Shown in pieces: positions 1 through 5,400 of a DNA stretch of 5,400 bases. Made by a program: the position numbers and the translations under genes. The DNA is from an uncultured Collinsella sp. (GTDB taxonomy: Bacteria; Actinomycetota; Coriobacteriia; Coriobacteriales; Coriobacteriaceae): positions 1-5,400 of the forward strand of contig CABQXG010000112.1 of assembly GCA_902468045.1 (NCBI GenBank), written 5' to 3'. Each line of letters starts with the position of its first letter. The first letter of the stretch is position 1. The notes under the pieces are model-generated. The model made no database searches, was not told where the DNA came from, and was given only the letters and a program-made list of their open reading frames with translations.

Positions 1-1532
1 TCGGTTCCCGCAAACGACCCGTCAAAGAGCTCCACCAGCATGCTATCGGCCCGTATAACAATCCCCGCGATATCGAGCTCGCAGTCGTAGGCCTTGCTCG
101 TTTTGAGCTGCTGTAGAACGCCGCCGTCATCTCCCCGCTCGGTCAGACAGCGCTTGACCTCGATATGCGTGGACAGCATGTCGAGTGCGGTGTGGGATGT
201 CTCGATTTCTGGCACGGCCAGGTTCGTAGGAAGCCCAAGCCCGTTGTCCCCATAGCAAACAGCCGTCAGTGTCTGGGCCACCCTCCATGAAACAGGGTCC
301 ATTTCGCAGGCCGCCCGTTCGCCCCCGCGCTCGATGACCGATGCCATATAGCGAGCGAGCTTTGTATTGGACACGCTGACCGCTGCCAGATATACGCCAA
401 GCGCCTCGGCAGGCGTTGGCTCTGGAGCCGGATCGTCGGCATCGATCGTGCCCAACGCTGCTCGGCAGATATCGGCCCCGTGCCCCGTCAGAGCAAGATC
501 GACCCCATACTGTCCAGCAAGTTCAAGGACCGCTTCACGGTCCAAAAAGGCGTCCGCCAAGCCCATCGCTGCATCGCATCGGCCCGCCTTAAGCAAAATC
601 CGGGCCGCCCTCGGAACAAGTTCGGGGCGAACCTCGGCCACCAACTTACGCAAACGCAAGCGTCCGTTATCCTCCGTGCCCAGACACGCAAAACTCCGCT
701 CGGCGGGATCCAAGCCAAAGATCGGGTAGTCGCGAACAAAGTAGGACTGGTCGACCATCGACAGCCTCACCCCGCAAGCCTCGAGTTCCGAGATATTGCC
801 CTCGCCCATCAAAACCATGAGACATGCCACGCAAAACAGCGCATTATTGTCGAGCGAAGCCAGATCGACAAGTGCCGCGCCATATACGTTGACAATCTCG
901 TTTTCGAGCAGACCGGCTACGTCGCCTTGGCCATACAGACCCGTCTGCAATGCCGAAACGAGCTCGGGCACGCCCTGCGTGAGCTGATAAAAGTCGAGCG
1001 ATGTGCTGATCGAAAACGCCGATGCCCACGCCGAATACTCATAGGCATGCACCTTGAGCATCTGCGCATTGATCTTAACCGAATCGCCCAGCCCGTGAAT
1101 CAGCTGACGATTTGAAGGACGGCAGGAGATAAAGACCCCTACCCCCATAGCGCGCAGGCCGCGAATCCTGTCGATGAGGTCCTCGGTATCGTGCTGATCG
1201 AGGTTTGGAACATTATCAATCGCGATAAGGGAATGCGGTTTGTCTTTGAGTTCTTCGGTAACCACCTCGAGCTGCATAAACACCTCGCGCCCAGTGGCGC
1301 GATCGGCCTCGATAATCCGCACGGGGCCTCGCGTCGGGTCGCATTTAACCTCATGGGTGTACTGCAGCAGCACCGAGGTCTTCCCAAACCCGTCGGGCGC
1401 ATAAAGAACCACGATGCCGGCCTTTCGGCCCTTGGCGATAAGCTCATTCATCAAGCGTTCGCGTCGCACCATATAGCCTCCGCCCAGCGGCATCAGCTCG
1501 AGCTCGTCTATACCGCTCAAATCGTTTACCAT
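1..1532 (-). CDS. STAND/MalT-like P-loop ATPase, probable transcriptional regulator (C-terminus beyond window)
   Basis: The frame is open from ATG at 1532 to the left edge, giving 510 residues with no stop, so the 3' end is missing. A GAGGAG ribosome site (1538-1543) lies 5 bases upstream of the ATG. Residues 22-30 (VRRERLMNE) resemble the segment preceding the ATPase in MalT/LAL regulators. Walker A is APDGFGKT at 45-52 (Lys51, Thr52). A Walker B-like strand LIAIDN sits at 102-107 (Asp106). SCRPSNR at 136-142 fits the strand with a sensor arginine, and TQGVPELVSAL at 185-195 fits the GxP motif of the STAND winged helix. Residues 300-510 look mostly helical and may be TPR-like, interrupted by a Pro/Glu/Ala linker near 366-375. 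In this family ATP and a ligand drive oligomerisation that activates a C-terminal DNA-binding domain. That domain is not visible, so the regulator role is inferred. Codon use is more mixed than in glmM or nagB (AGG, CGA, CGG, ATA, GGG), suggesting low expression. The ligand and targets are unknown. Confidence 0.75.
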   Translation of the reverse strand, partial: MVNDLSGIDELELMPLGGGYMVRRERLMNELIAKGRKAGIVVLYAPDGFGKTSVLLQYTHEVKCDPTRGPVRIIEADRATGREVFMQLEVVTEELKDKPHSLIAIDNVPNLDQHDTEDLIDRIRGLRAMGVGVFISCRPSNRQLIHGLGDSVKINAQMLKVHAYEYSAWASAFSISTSLDFYQLTQGVPELVSALQTGLYGQGDVAGLLENEIVNVYGAALVDLASLDNNALFCVACLMVLMGEGNISELEACGVRLSMVDQSYFVRDYPIFGLDPAERSFACLGTEDNGRLRLRKLVAEVRPELVPRAARILLKAGRCDAAMGLADAFLDREAVLELAGQYGVDLALTGHGADICRAALGTIDADDPAPEPTPAEALGVYLAAVSVSNTKLARYMASVIERGGERAACEMDPVSWRVAQTLTAVCYGDNGLGLPTNLAVPEIETSHTALDMLSTHIEVKRCLTERGDDGGVLQQLKTSKAYDCELDIAGIVIRADSMLVELFDGSFAGT

Positions 1533-1537
1533 GCCCG

Positions 1538-1543
1538 CTCCTC
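1538..1543 (-). promoter_or_regulatory. Ribosome binding site of the STAND ATPase gene
   Basis: On the minus strand GAGGAG stands 5 bases before the ATG at 1532. It decides this start: the next in-frame ATGs (codons 14 and 21) would lose the conserved lead-in to the ATPase domain. Confidence 0.6.
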
Positions 1544-1636
1544 AACTCGACCGTATGGACACTGTAGCCGCAAGACCATACAAGCCGCGCTATGAATAGA
1601 GCGACCTTGTGTTTTAGGTTGTCTTTTGGTACGCAA

Positions 1637-1650
1637 GCGGCAAGTTTTTG
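1637..1650 (+). repeat. 14-base direct repeat, copy 1
   Basis: GCGGCAAGTTTTTG is identical to copy 2 at 1883-1896, with 246 bases between the starts. Read on the minus strand it is CAAAAACTTGCCGC, about 105 bases upstream of the ATPase start codon. It is flanked by ACGCAA and TACAGC, which do not match copy 2. It could be a binding site for a regulator; this is inference from repetition within non-coding DNA. Confidence 0.5.
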
Positions 1651-1710
1651 TACAGCGAGGGCCGATTGTTATTAATCCCCCGACTAATCGGTCTTTAAGC
1701 AGGTAAATGA

Positions 1711-1726
1711 GCTTGTCAGCTTGTCC
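1711..1726 (+). repeat. Short tandem repeat, two units of GCTTGTC plus one base
   Basis: The units GCTTGTCA (1711-1718) and GCTTGTCC (1719-1726) are adjacent and differ in the last base only. The repeat lies within the non-coding stretch upstream of the ATPase gene. Two 8-base units can arise by chance or slippage; a paired operator half-site is possible but unsupported. Confidence 0.3.
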
Positions 1727-1882
1727 CATCTAAGCGGCAGTGTAACGCAGATGAACAAGGTTCAGCCATGTCATTCAACTCGCCTAGCACCCGCTACCGT
1801 CTACGACCTTCTAGTGGCATTTTTGCATAGAATCTGGTATAGAATGAATCAAGCTGTTGGACATCCGGCATTCGTCAAGCTT

Positions 1883-1896
1883 GCGGCAAGTTTTTG
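1883..1896 (+). repeat. 14-base direct repeat, copy 2, within a small hairpin
   Basis: This is identical to copy 1 at 1637-1650. Here the repeat forms the right side of a short hairpin: AAGCTTG (1877-1883), loop CGG, CAAGTTT (1887-1893), with one G-T wobble, followed by two more T. On the plus strand that resembles a weak intrinsic terminator, but copy 1 has no such hairpin, so the shared sequence is more likely recognised as DNA. It lies 25 bases past the nagB terminator in the direction of transcription. Confidence 0.45.
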
Positions 1897-1920
1897 GTCA
1901 AGTGGGCAAAAAGGGATAGC

Positions 1921-1948
1921 AAAAAGGCCCCCGCAAAGCGGAGGCCTT
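1921..1948 (-). terminator. Intrinsic terminator of nagB
   Basis: On the minus strand GGCCTCCGC (1946-1938), loop TTT, and GCGGGGGCC (1934-1926) form a 9-bp stem with one U-G wobble, followed at once by five T (1925-1921). The wobble becomes a C-A mismatch on the plus strand and there is no plus-strand T tract, so the element works for minus-strand transcripts. It starts 33 bases after the nagB stop codon. Confidence 0.9.
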
Positions 1949-1980
1949 AGGCAAGGCTATGTCGAGCTGCAGGATTCGCG

Positions 1981-2709
1981 CTACTCGCAGAGCGAAAGGG
2001 CGGCCTCGTCGGCAACGACAACGCAGTTGGTGTGCAGCTGCAGGATCGAAGCCGGGCACTTGGGCGTAACCGGACCATAGCACATATCGTGCACGGCCTG
2101 AGCCTTGGCCTCGCCGTTGGCGACAACCAGGATCATGCGGGCATACATGATGGTCTGAGTGCCCATGGTGTAGGCCTGACGGGGAACATCGTCGATGCTG
2201 TCGAACAGGCGGCTGTTGGCCTGAATGGTGCTCTCGGTGAGGTCGACGCAGTGCGTGCCCTTGGAGAAGTGGTCATCGGGCTCGTTGAAGCCGATGTGGC
2301 CGTTGTTGCCAATGCCGAGCAGCTGCAGATCCGGATAACCGGCGTCGGCGACGATCTTGTCGTACTCAGAGCAGGCAGCGGCGGCGTCGGGGTTGGAACC
2401 GTCGGGCACATGCGTGTTGTTCAGGTCGATGTTGATGTGATCGAAGAAGTTCTCACGCATGAAGTAGTGATAGCTCTGGGGATCGTCGTGCGAAAGGCCG
2501 CGATACTCGTCCAGGTTGTAGGTGCTGACCTCGGCAAAGTCGACGTCGCCCTTCTCGTACCAAGCAGCGAGCTGCTTGTAGGCACCGATCGGGGTGGAGC
2601 CGGTGGCAAGACCCAGCACACAGTCGGGCTTGAGGATAACCTGCGCCGAGATAATATTGGCGGCCTTGCGGCTCATATCCTCGTAGTCTTTAGCTTTAAT
2701 GATCTTCAT
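1981..2709 (-). CDS. nagB: Glucosamine-6-phosphate deaminase
   Basis: This cytoplasmic enzyme converts glucosamine-6-phosphate and water to fructose-6-phosphate and ammonia, the last step of GlcNAc/glucosamine catabolism. The protein has 242 residues, the length of the short Bacillus-type NagB rather than the 266 of E. coli. LGLATGSTP (32-40) is the phosphate-binding loop. STYNLDEYRGL (62-72) carries the catalytic Asp67. LGIGNNGHIGFNEP (131-144) supplies Asn136, His138 and Glu143, matching E. coli D141, H143 and E148; Asn in place of Asp is usual in the short Gram-positive type as I recall it. ANSRLF (164-169) and the QAYTMG segment (178-183) also fit. The start at 2709 follows AAAGGA (2716-2721) with a 6-base spacer and begins MKIIKAKDYEDM. 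The frame is open further upstream to 3060, but that stretch is not NagB-like. No nagA is adjacent. A terminator follows directly. Confidence 0.97.
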   Translation of the reverse strand: MKIIKAKDYEDMSRKAANIISAQVILKPDCVLGLATGSTPIGAYKQLAAWYEKGDVDFAEVSTYNLDEYRGLSHDDPQSYHYFMRENFFDHINIDLNNTHVPDGSNPDAAAACSEYDKIVADAGYPDLQLLGIGNNGHIGFNEPDDHFSKGTHCVDLTESTIQANSRLFDSIDDVPRQAYTMGTQTIMYARMILVVANGEAKAQAVHDMCYGPVTPKCPASILQLHTNCVVVADEAALSLCE

Positions 2710-2715
2710 TACGCG

Positions 2716-2721
2716 TCCTTT
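2716..2721 (-). promoter_or_regulatory. Ribosome binding site of nagB
   Basis: AAAGGA on the minus strand lies 6 bases before the ATG at 2709. It settles the nagB start against the longer open frame that begins at 3060. Confidence 0.7.
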
Positions 2722-2774
2722 CTCGTACAAGAGAGGCAAGGCTCCCTTACAAGCACTTGCCCGCGGCCCGCGTC

Positions 2775-2797
2775 GGCCGCAACCAACGTGTGCGGCC
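2775..2797 (-). repeat. Inverted repeat in the nagB upstream region
   Basis: GGCCGCA (2775-2781) and TGCGGCC (2791-2797) are perfect 7-base arms around a 9-base loop, 66 bases before the nagB start. In RNA from the minus strand this would be a stable GC hairpin in the nagB leader, if transcription begins upstream of it. No U tract follows, so it is not a standard terminator. It could be an operator for a repressor of nagB or a leader structure; neither is shown. Confidence 0.4.
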
Positions 2798-2906
2798 ACC
2801 AGGGCGAGGTCGCGTAATGTATGTGTCTCGTGTCTAGCCGCGTCGAGGCCCCTGCCCGTCCACGGTGACCCAAAGCCTTTTAGCTTCGGACAAATCCCAT
2901 CTTGCC

Positions 2907-2940
2907 ACGGAGGGCGTCCTCTTTCAAGGGCGCCCTCCGT
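2907..2940 (-). repeat. Perfect 10-bp inverted repeat downstream of the EIIA gene (terminator-like, no U tract)
   Basis: ACGGAGGGCG (2907-2916) pairs perfectly with CGCCCTCCGT (2931-2940). On the minus strand the inner part adds one C-A mismatch and four more pairs (one a U-G wobble), closing on a GAAA tetraloop. It begins 40 bases after the EIIA stop codon, where a terminator would be expected. The following minus-strand bases (GGCAAGATGGG) contain no U run, so classic intrinsic termination is doubtful. Alternatives are a 3'-end stabilising or processing hairpin in an EIIA-nagB transcript, or a DNA operator. Confidence 0.5.
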
Positions 2941-2980
2941 AAACGTGTTTGAATTGTAGGCTAATGGCCACGTGCACTTG

Positions 2981-3478
2981 CTAGCGCTCGCGAGCAACGA
3001 TGAGCTGGTCCATCTCTTCGACATGCACGCCAACGGAGCCCTTGATGCTCGAGAACTCAACGGAGTTGCATACCAAGATGGGAACCGTCACATCGTAGCC
3101 CTCGGCAGCAATTGCCTCGCGATCGAACTCAATGAGTACATCGCCCTTATGGACGATGTCACCCACTTGCGCATGTACGGTAAAGTGCTTGCCCTCGAGC
3201 TGAACAGTGTCCAAACCAACGTGGATGAGCACGTCCAAGCCATCGACCGTGTTAAGAGCAACGGCGTGTCCCGTGGGAAAAATAGCCTCGACCTTGGCAT
3301 CAGCCGGCGCGATCACGCGCGTTCCGGTGGGCTGAATCGCCACGCCCTGGCCCAAAAGGCCGGTGGCAAACGTCTGATCGTTTACCTCGGAGAGCGGAAT
3401 GACGTCACCCGAGATGGGAGCATCCAACGTAAGGACTCGACCACGCATACCAAAAGACCTTAGGACTTTAGTGAACAT
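2981..3478 (-). CDS. crr: Stand-alone PTS glucose-family EIIA component
   Basis: EIIA takes a phosphoryl group from HPr and passes it to the EIIB domain of a sugar permease of the glucose/GlcNAc family; it is soluble or membrane-associated. The protein has 165 residues, close to the 168-residue E. coli EIIA-Glc. LDAPISGDVIPL (18-29) is the first beta element. APADAKVEAIFPTGHAVAL (57-75) carries His71, and VLIHVGLDTVQLEG (83-96) carries His86, the phosphorylated histidine by comparison with E. coli His75 and His90. VHKGDVLIEFD (109-119) completes the fold. The ATG at 3478 has GAGG 6 bases upstream (3485-3488) and keeps an N-terminal MFTKVLRSFG that resembles the amphipathic start of E. coli EIIA-Glc. 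An ATG at codon 11 (3448) is an alternative. No EIIBC, HPr or EI gene is in view. The gene sits between glmM and nagB, so a role in GlcNAc or glucose uptake is plausible. The symbol crr is by family only. Confidence 0.92.
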   Translation of the reverse strand: MFTKVLRSFGMRGRVLTLDAPISGDVIPLSEVNDQTFATGLLGQGVAIQPTGTRVIAPADAKVEAIFPTGHAVALNTVDGLDVLIHVGLDTVQLEGKHFTVHAQVGDIVHKGDVLIEFDREAIAAEGYDVTVPILVCNSVEFSSIKGSVGVHVEEMDQLIVARER

Positions 3479-3519
3479 GCTCCCCCTCGGACATACCGAT
3501 CAACCAAAATAACCTTAAC

Positions 3520-3549
3520 AGTTTACCACTTGGCACCCGTTTTTGACCA
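3520..3549 (-). promoter_or_regulatory. Possible weak promoter for the EIIA gene
   Basis: On the minus strand TGGTCA (3549-3544) and TAAACT (3525-3520) are separated by 18 bases, each matching the sigma-A-type consensus at 4 of 6 positions. The -35 begins right after the glmM stop codon. The 71-base glmM-EIIA gap has no terminator, so readthrough from glmM is equally possible. Confidence 0.25.
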
Positions 3550-4887
3550 TTAGGGAAGTTCGCGCTTGACAACCTCGACGATGTCGTCGACAACGCGCTG
3601 AGTCAGCTCGTGCGTCTCGGCCTCGGCCATCACGCGGACCAGCGGCTCGGTACCACTCGGGCGCACCAGAATGCGGCCGCGGCCGTCAAGCTCCTTCTCG
3701 GCAGCAGCGACGGCGTCCCAAATGGGCTGGCAATCGTCCAGACCAGCCTTGTTGTCGGAATGCACGTTGACGAGTACCTGCGGGTACTTCTTCATGATGC
3801 CGGCAAGATCGGTGAGGGTACGACCGGTGCGCTTGAGCACGGCCAGCAGCTGCAGAGCCGTCACCAGACCGTCACCGGTGGTGTTGTGCTCCAGGAAGAT
3901 GATGTGGCCGGACTGTTCGCCGCCGATGACGGCGCCGTCCGCGAGCATGCGCTCAAGCACATAACGGTCGCCCACAGCGGTCTGAACCATTTCGAAGCCC
4001 TGCTCCTTCATAGCGATGGAGAAGCCCAGGTTGCACATGACGGTCGAGACGATCTCGGAGTTGGCGAGCTTGCCGCGAGCGGCGAGGTCAGAACCGCAGA
4101 TAGCCAGGATGTAGTCACCGTCGATCTCATTGCCCTCGCTGTCCACGAACAGCACGCGGTCGGCGTCGCCGTCGTGGGCCAAACCGATGTCGGCATGGGT
4201 GCGCAGCACGAGCTCGCGCAGGGGCTCAAGATGGGTGGAGCCGCACTCAACGTTGATGTCGGTGCCGCAATAATCGGTGTTGATGGCGTGCACCGTGGCA
4301 CCCAAGCGCTGCAGCGCGGCGGGCGTGGTCTGGCAGGAAGCACCGTGACCGCAGTCGACGGCAACGACTAGGCCATCGAGCCTCAGGCCATCAAGCGTAT
4401 CGATGGCGTGGTCGACATATGCCTTGCGAGCGTCCTTCATCTTGATGATGTGGCCCACGCCGGCACCGGTCGGCAGCGTGTCGGCAGCCATGGCCTCCTC
4501 GGACATGACCCAGGCGCTGATCTCTTCCTCGACAGCATCGGGAAGCTTCATGCCCTTGCGGCTAAAGAACTTGATGCCGTTGAACTCCGGCGGATTGTGC
4601 GAAGCGGAGATGACGATGCCGCCATCGAGCTCGTTTTGGACGGTGAGCAGCGCCACGGCCGGCGTAGGAATGACGCCGCAGCAGTGCGGGCGGCCGCCCT
4701 CGGCCATAATGCCGGCGGTCAGAGCGCTCTCGAGCATGGTGCCCGAAAGGCGCGTGTCACGGCCGATGCAGATGTCCGGACCAAGAAACTTGGTCGCCGC
4801 GCGGCCCAGGCGAAACGCAAGGTCGCACGAAAGATCGGCGTTGGCGACGCCACGGACGCCATCGGTACCGAAGATGTTCTGGGGCAT
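3550..4887 (-). CDS. glmM: Phosphoglucosamine mutase
   Basis: GlmM interconverts glucosamine-6-phosphate and glucosamine-1-phosphate in the cytoplasm, the second step from fructose-6-phosphate to UDP-GlcNAc for peptidoglycan. The protein has 445 residues, the usual length for GlmM of the alpha-D-phosphohexomutase superfamily. FGTDGVRG (6-13) is the family start. ISASHNPPEFNGIKFF (93-108) is the active-site loop with phosphoserine Ser96. HDGDADR (238-244) binds Mg2+ through Asp239, Asp241 and Asp243. GGEQSGH (322-328) is the sugar-binding loop. RPSGTEPLVRVMAE (409-422) binds phosphate. The GEQSGH loop and overall motif set fit GlmM better than ManB/Pgm. AAGGAG (4895-4900), 7 bases before the ATG at 4887, supports the start. 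The gene follows rpsI, an order known in many actinobacteria, but the rpsI terminator stands between them. No intrinsic terminator follows the gene before the EIIA start. Confidence 0.97.
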   Translation of the reverse strand: MPQNIFGTDGVRGVANADLSCDLAFRLGRAATKFLGPDICIGRDTRLSGTMLESALTAGIMAEGGRPHCCGVIPTPAVALLTVQNELDGGIVISASHNPPEFNGIKFFSRKGMKLPDAVEEEISAWVMSEEAMAADTLPTGAGVGHIIKMKDARKAYVDHAIDTLDGLRLDGLVVAVDCGHGASCQTTPAALQRLGATVHAINTDYCGTDINVECGSTHLEPLRELVLRTHADIGLAHDGDADRVLFVDSEGNEIDGDYILAICGSDLAARGKLANSEIVSTVMCNLGFSIAMKEQGFEMVQTAVGDRYVLERMLADGAVIGGEQSGHIIFLEHNTTGDGLVTALQLLAVLKRTGRTLTDLAGIMKKYPQVLVNVHSDNKAGLDDCQPIWDAVAAAEKELDGRGRILVRPSGTEPLVRVMAEAETHELTQRVVDDIVEVVKRELP

Positions 4888-4894
4888 AGGATCG

Positions 4895-4900
4895 CTCCTT
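4895..4900 (-). promoter_or_regulatory. Ribosome binding site of glmM
   Basis: AAGGAG on the minus strand, 7 bases before the ATG at 4887, is a near-perfect Shine-Dalgarno sequence and fixes the glmM start. Confidence 0.75.
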
Positions 4901-4935
4901 CCCTAGCAGGCGATATGCAACCGCCCGCCCTAGTC

Positions 4936-4980
4936 GAAAAAGAAAAGCGGGACCCGCCGAGGAATCGGCAGGCCCCGCTT
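4936..4980 (-). terminator. Intrinsic terminator of rpsI
   Basis: On the minus strand, arms at 4980-4965 and 4960-4945 form a 16-bp stem closed by a TTCC loop (4964-4961), followed by TTCTTTTT (4944-4937). Two G-U wobbles in the stem become A-C mismatches on the plus strand, so the element is built for minus-strand RNA. The stem begins 31 bases after the rpsI stop. It would separate rpsI from glmM unless readthrough occurs; the leftover 4888-4935 has no promoter I would call. Confidence 0.93.
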
Positions 4981-5010
4981 GTACATTGTATCTCGAAAGG
5001 AGATAAAACC

Positions 5011-5400
<390 letters not shown>

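Larger units (their letters stand above)
1533..1980. other. 448-base intergenic region between nagB and the ATPase gene
   Basis: No credible gene is seen on either strand. Open frames here either run into nagB or overlap the ATPase start, and they lack ribosome sites. The region holds the nagB terminator (1921-1948), a 14-base direct repeat (1637-1650 and 1883-1896), a tandem GCTTGTC repeat (1711-1726) and a 6-base inverted repeat CCGATT/AATCGG (1662-1667 and 1686-1691). It is visibly richer in A+T than the flanking genes, as expected of a regulatory region. The promoter of the ATPase gene should lie here, but I found no minus-strand pair of -35 and -10 boxes good enough to call. No tRNA-like or riboswitch-like fold was recognised by eye. 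Confidence 0.6.

Noticed and set aside
480..1115. 211-residue plus-strand open frame
   Set aside because: It lies antisense to the STAND ATPase gene, has no recognisable domain or ribosome site, and is explained by the opposite coding frame.
1662..1691. CCGATT/AATCGG inverted repeat as a terminator
   Set aside because: The 6-bp stem is short with an 18-base loop and only a three-T stretch after it; no gene ends near it.
1526..1729. 67-residue minus-strand open frame just before the ATPase gene
   Set aside because: There is no Shine-Dalgarno sequence before its ATG, its composition is Arg/Lys-rich without a domain, and it overlaps the better supported ATPase start.
1721..2080. 119-residue plus-strand open frame in the intergenic stretch
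   Set aside because: It crosses the nagB terminator and the nagB 3' end, has no ribosome site and no recognisable domain.
2032..2817. 261-residue plus-strand open frame
   Set aside because: It is the complement of nagB, rich in Val/Gly/Leu as expected for an antisense shadow, and runs into the nagB leader.
2710..3060. N-terminal extension of nagB (open frame to 3060)
   Set aside because: The added residues show no NagB similarity, overlap the EIIA gene end and cross two inverted repeats; the ATG at 2709 has a good ribosome site and gives the normal length.
3610..4371. 253-residue plus-strand open frame
   Set aside because: It is antisense to glmM, whose motifs are unambiguous.
4779..4795. 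Perfect inverted repeat GACCAAG-aaa-CTTGGTC
   Set aside because: It lies inside glmM in codons for a well-conserved segment (near residues 31-37), so chance within coding sequence is the simpler reading.
4888..4935. glmS-type ribozyme or riboswitch before an amino-sugar gene
   Set aside because: Only 48 bases remain between the rpsI terminator and glmM, too short for a glmS ribozyme, which in any case precedes glmS rather than glmM.
4994..5002. Plus-strand AAAGGAG resembling a ribosome site
   Set aside because: No start codon follows at a usable distance and the downstream plus strand is antisense to rpsI.

Overview
The window looks like a high-GC, Gram-positive actinobacterial chromosome, most probably Collinsella or another member of the Coriobacteriia. 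This is a judgement from GC content, codon choice, protein sequence feel (the S9 and GlmM proteins especially) and the small Bacillus-type NagB; no search was run. Every gene I can support lies on the minus strand, so the transcription order runs from high to low coordinates.

Layout from right to left: the nearly complete ribosomal protein S9 gene (rpsI, 5400-5011) ends in a strong intrinsic terminator (about 4980-4936). It is followed by glmM (4887-3550), phosphoglucosamine mutase. After 71 bases comes a stand-alone glucose-type PTS EIIA (3478-2981). Then 271 bases with two inverted repeats lead into nagB (2709-1981), glucosamine-6-phosphate deaminase, closed by a clear minus-strand terminator (1948-1921). 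A 448-base gene-free stretch (1533-1980) carries a 14-base direct repeat and precedes a large open reading frame (1532 to the left edge). That frame encodes the N-terminal 510 residues of a STAND/MalT-like P-loop ATPase, probably a transcriptional regulator whose output domain lies outside the window.

The three central genes meet at one metabolite. GlmM takes glucosamine-6-phosphate toward UDP-GlcNAc and peptidoglycan. NagB takes the same compound to fructose-6-phosphate and ammonia. The EIIA is a phosphocarrier of the kind that feeds glucose or GlcNAc PTS permeases. The cluster is therefore an amino-sugar branch point placed behind a ribosomal protein gene. I see no clear evidence of a mobile element, CRISPR array, RNA gene or defence system. 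The least explained parts are the truncated regulator, the direct repeat upstream of it, and the hairpins between the EIIA gene and nagB.
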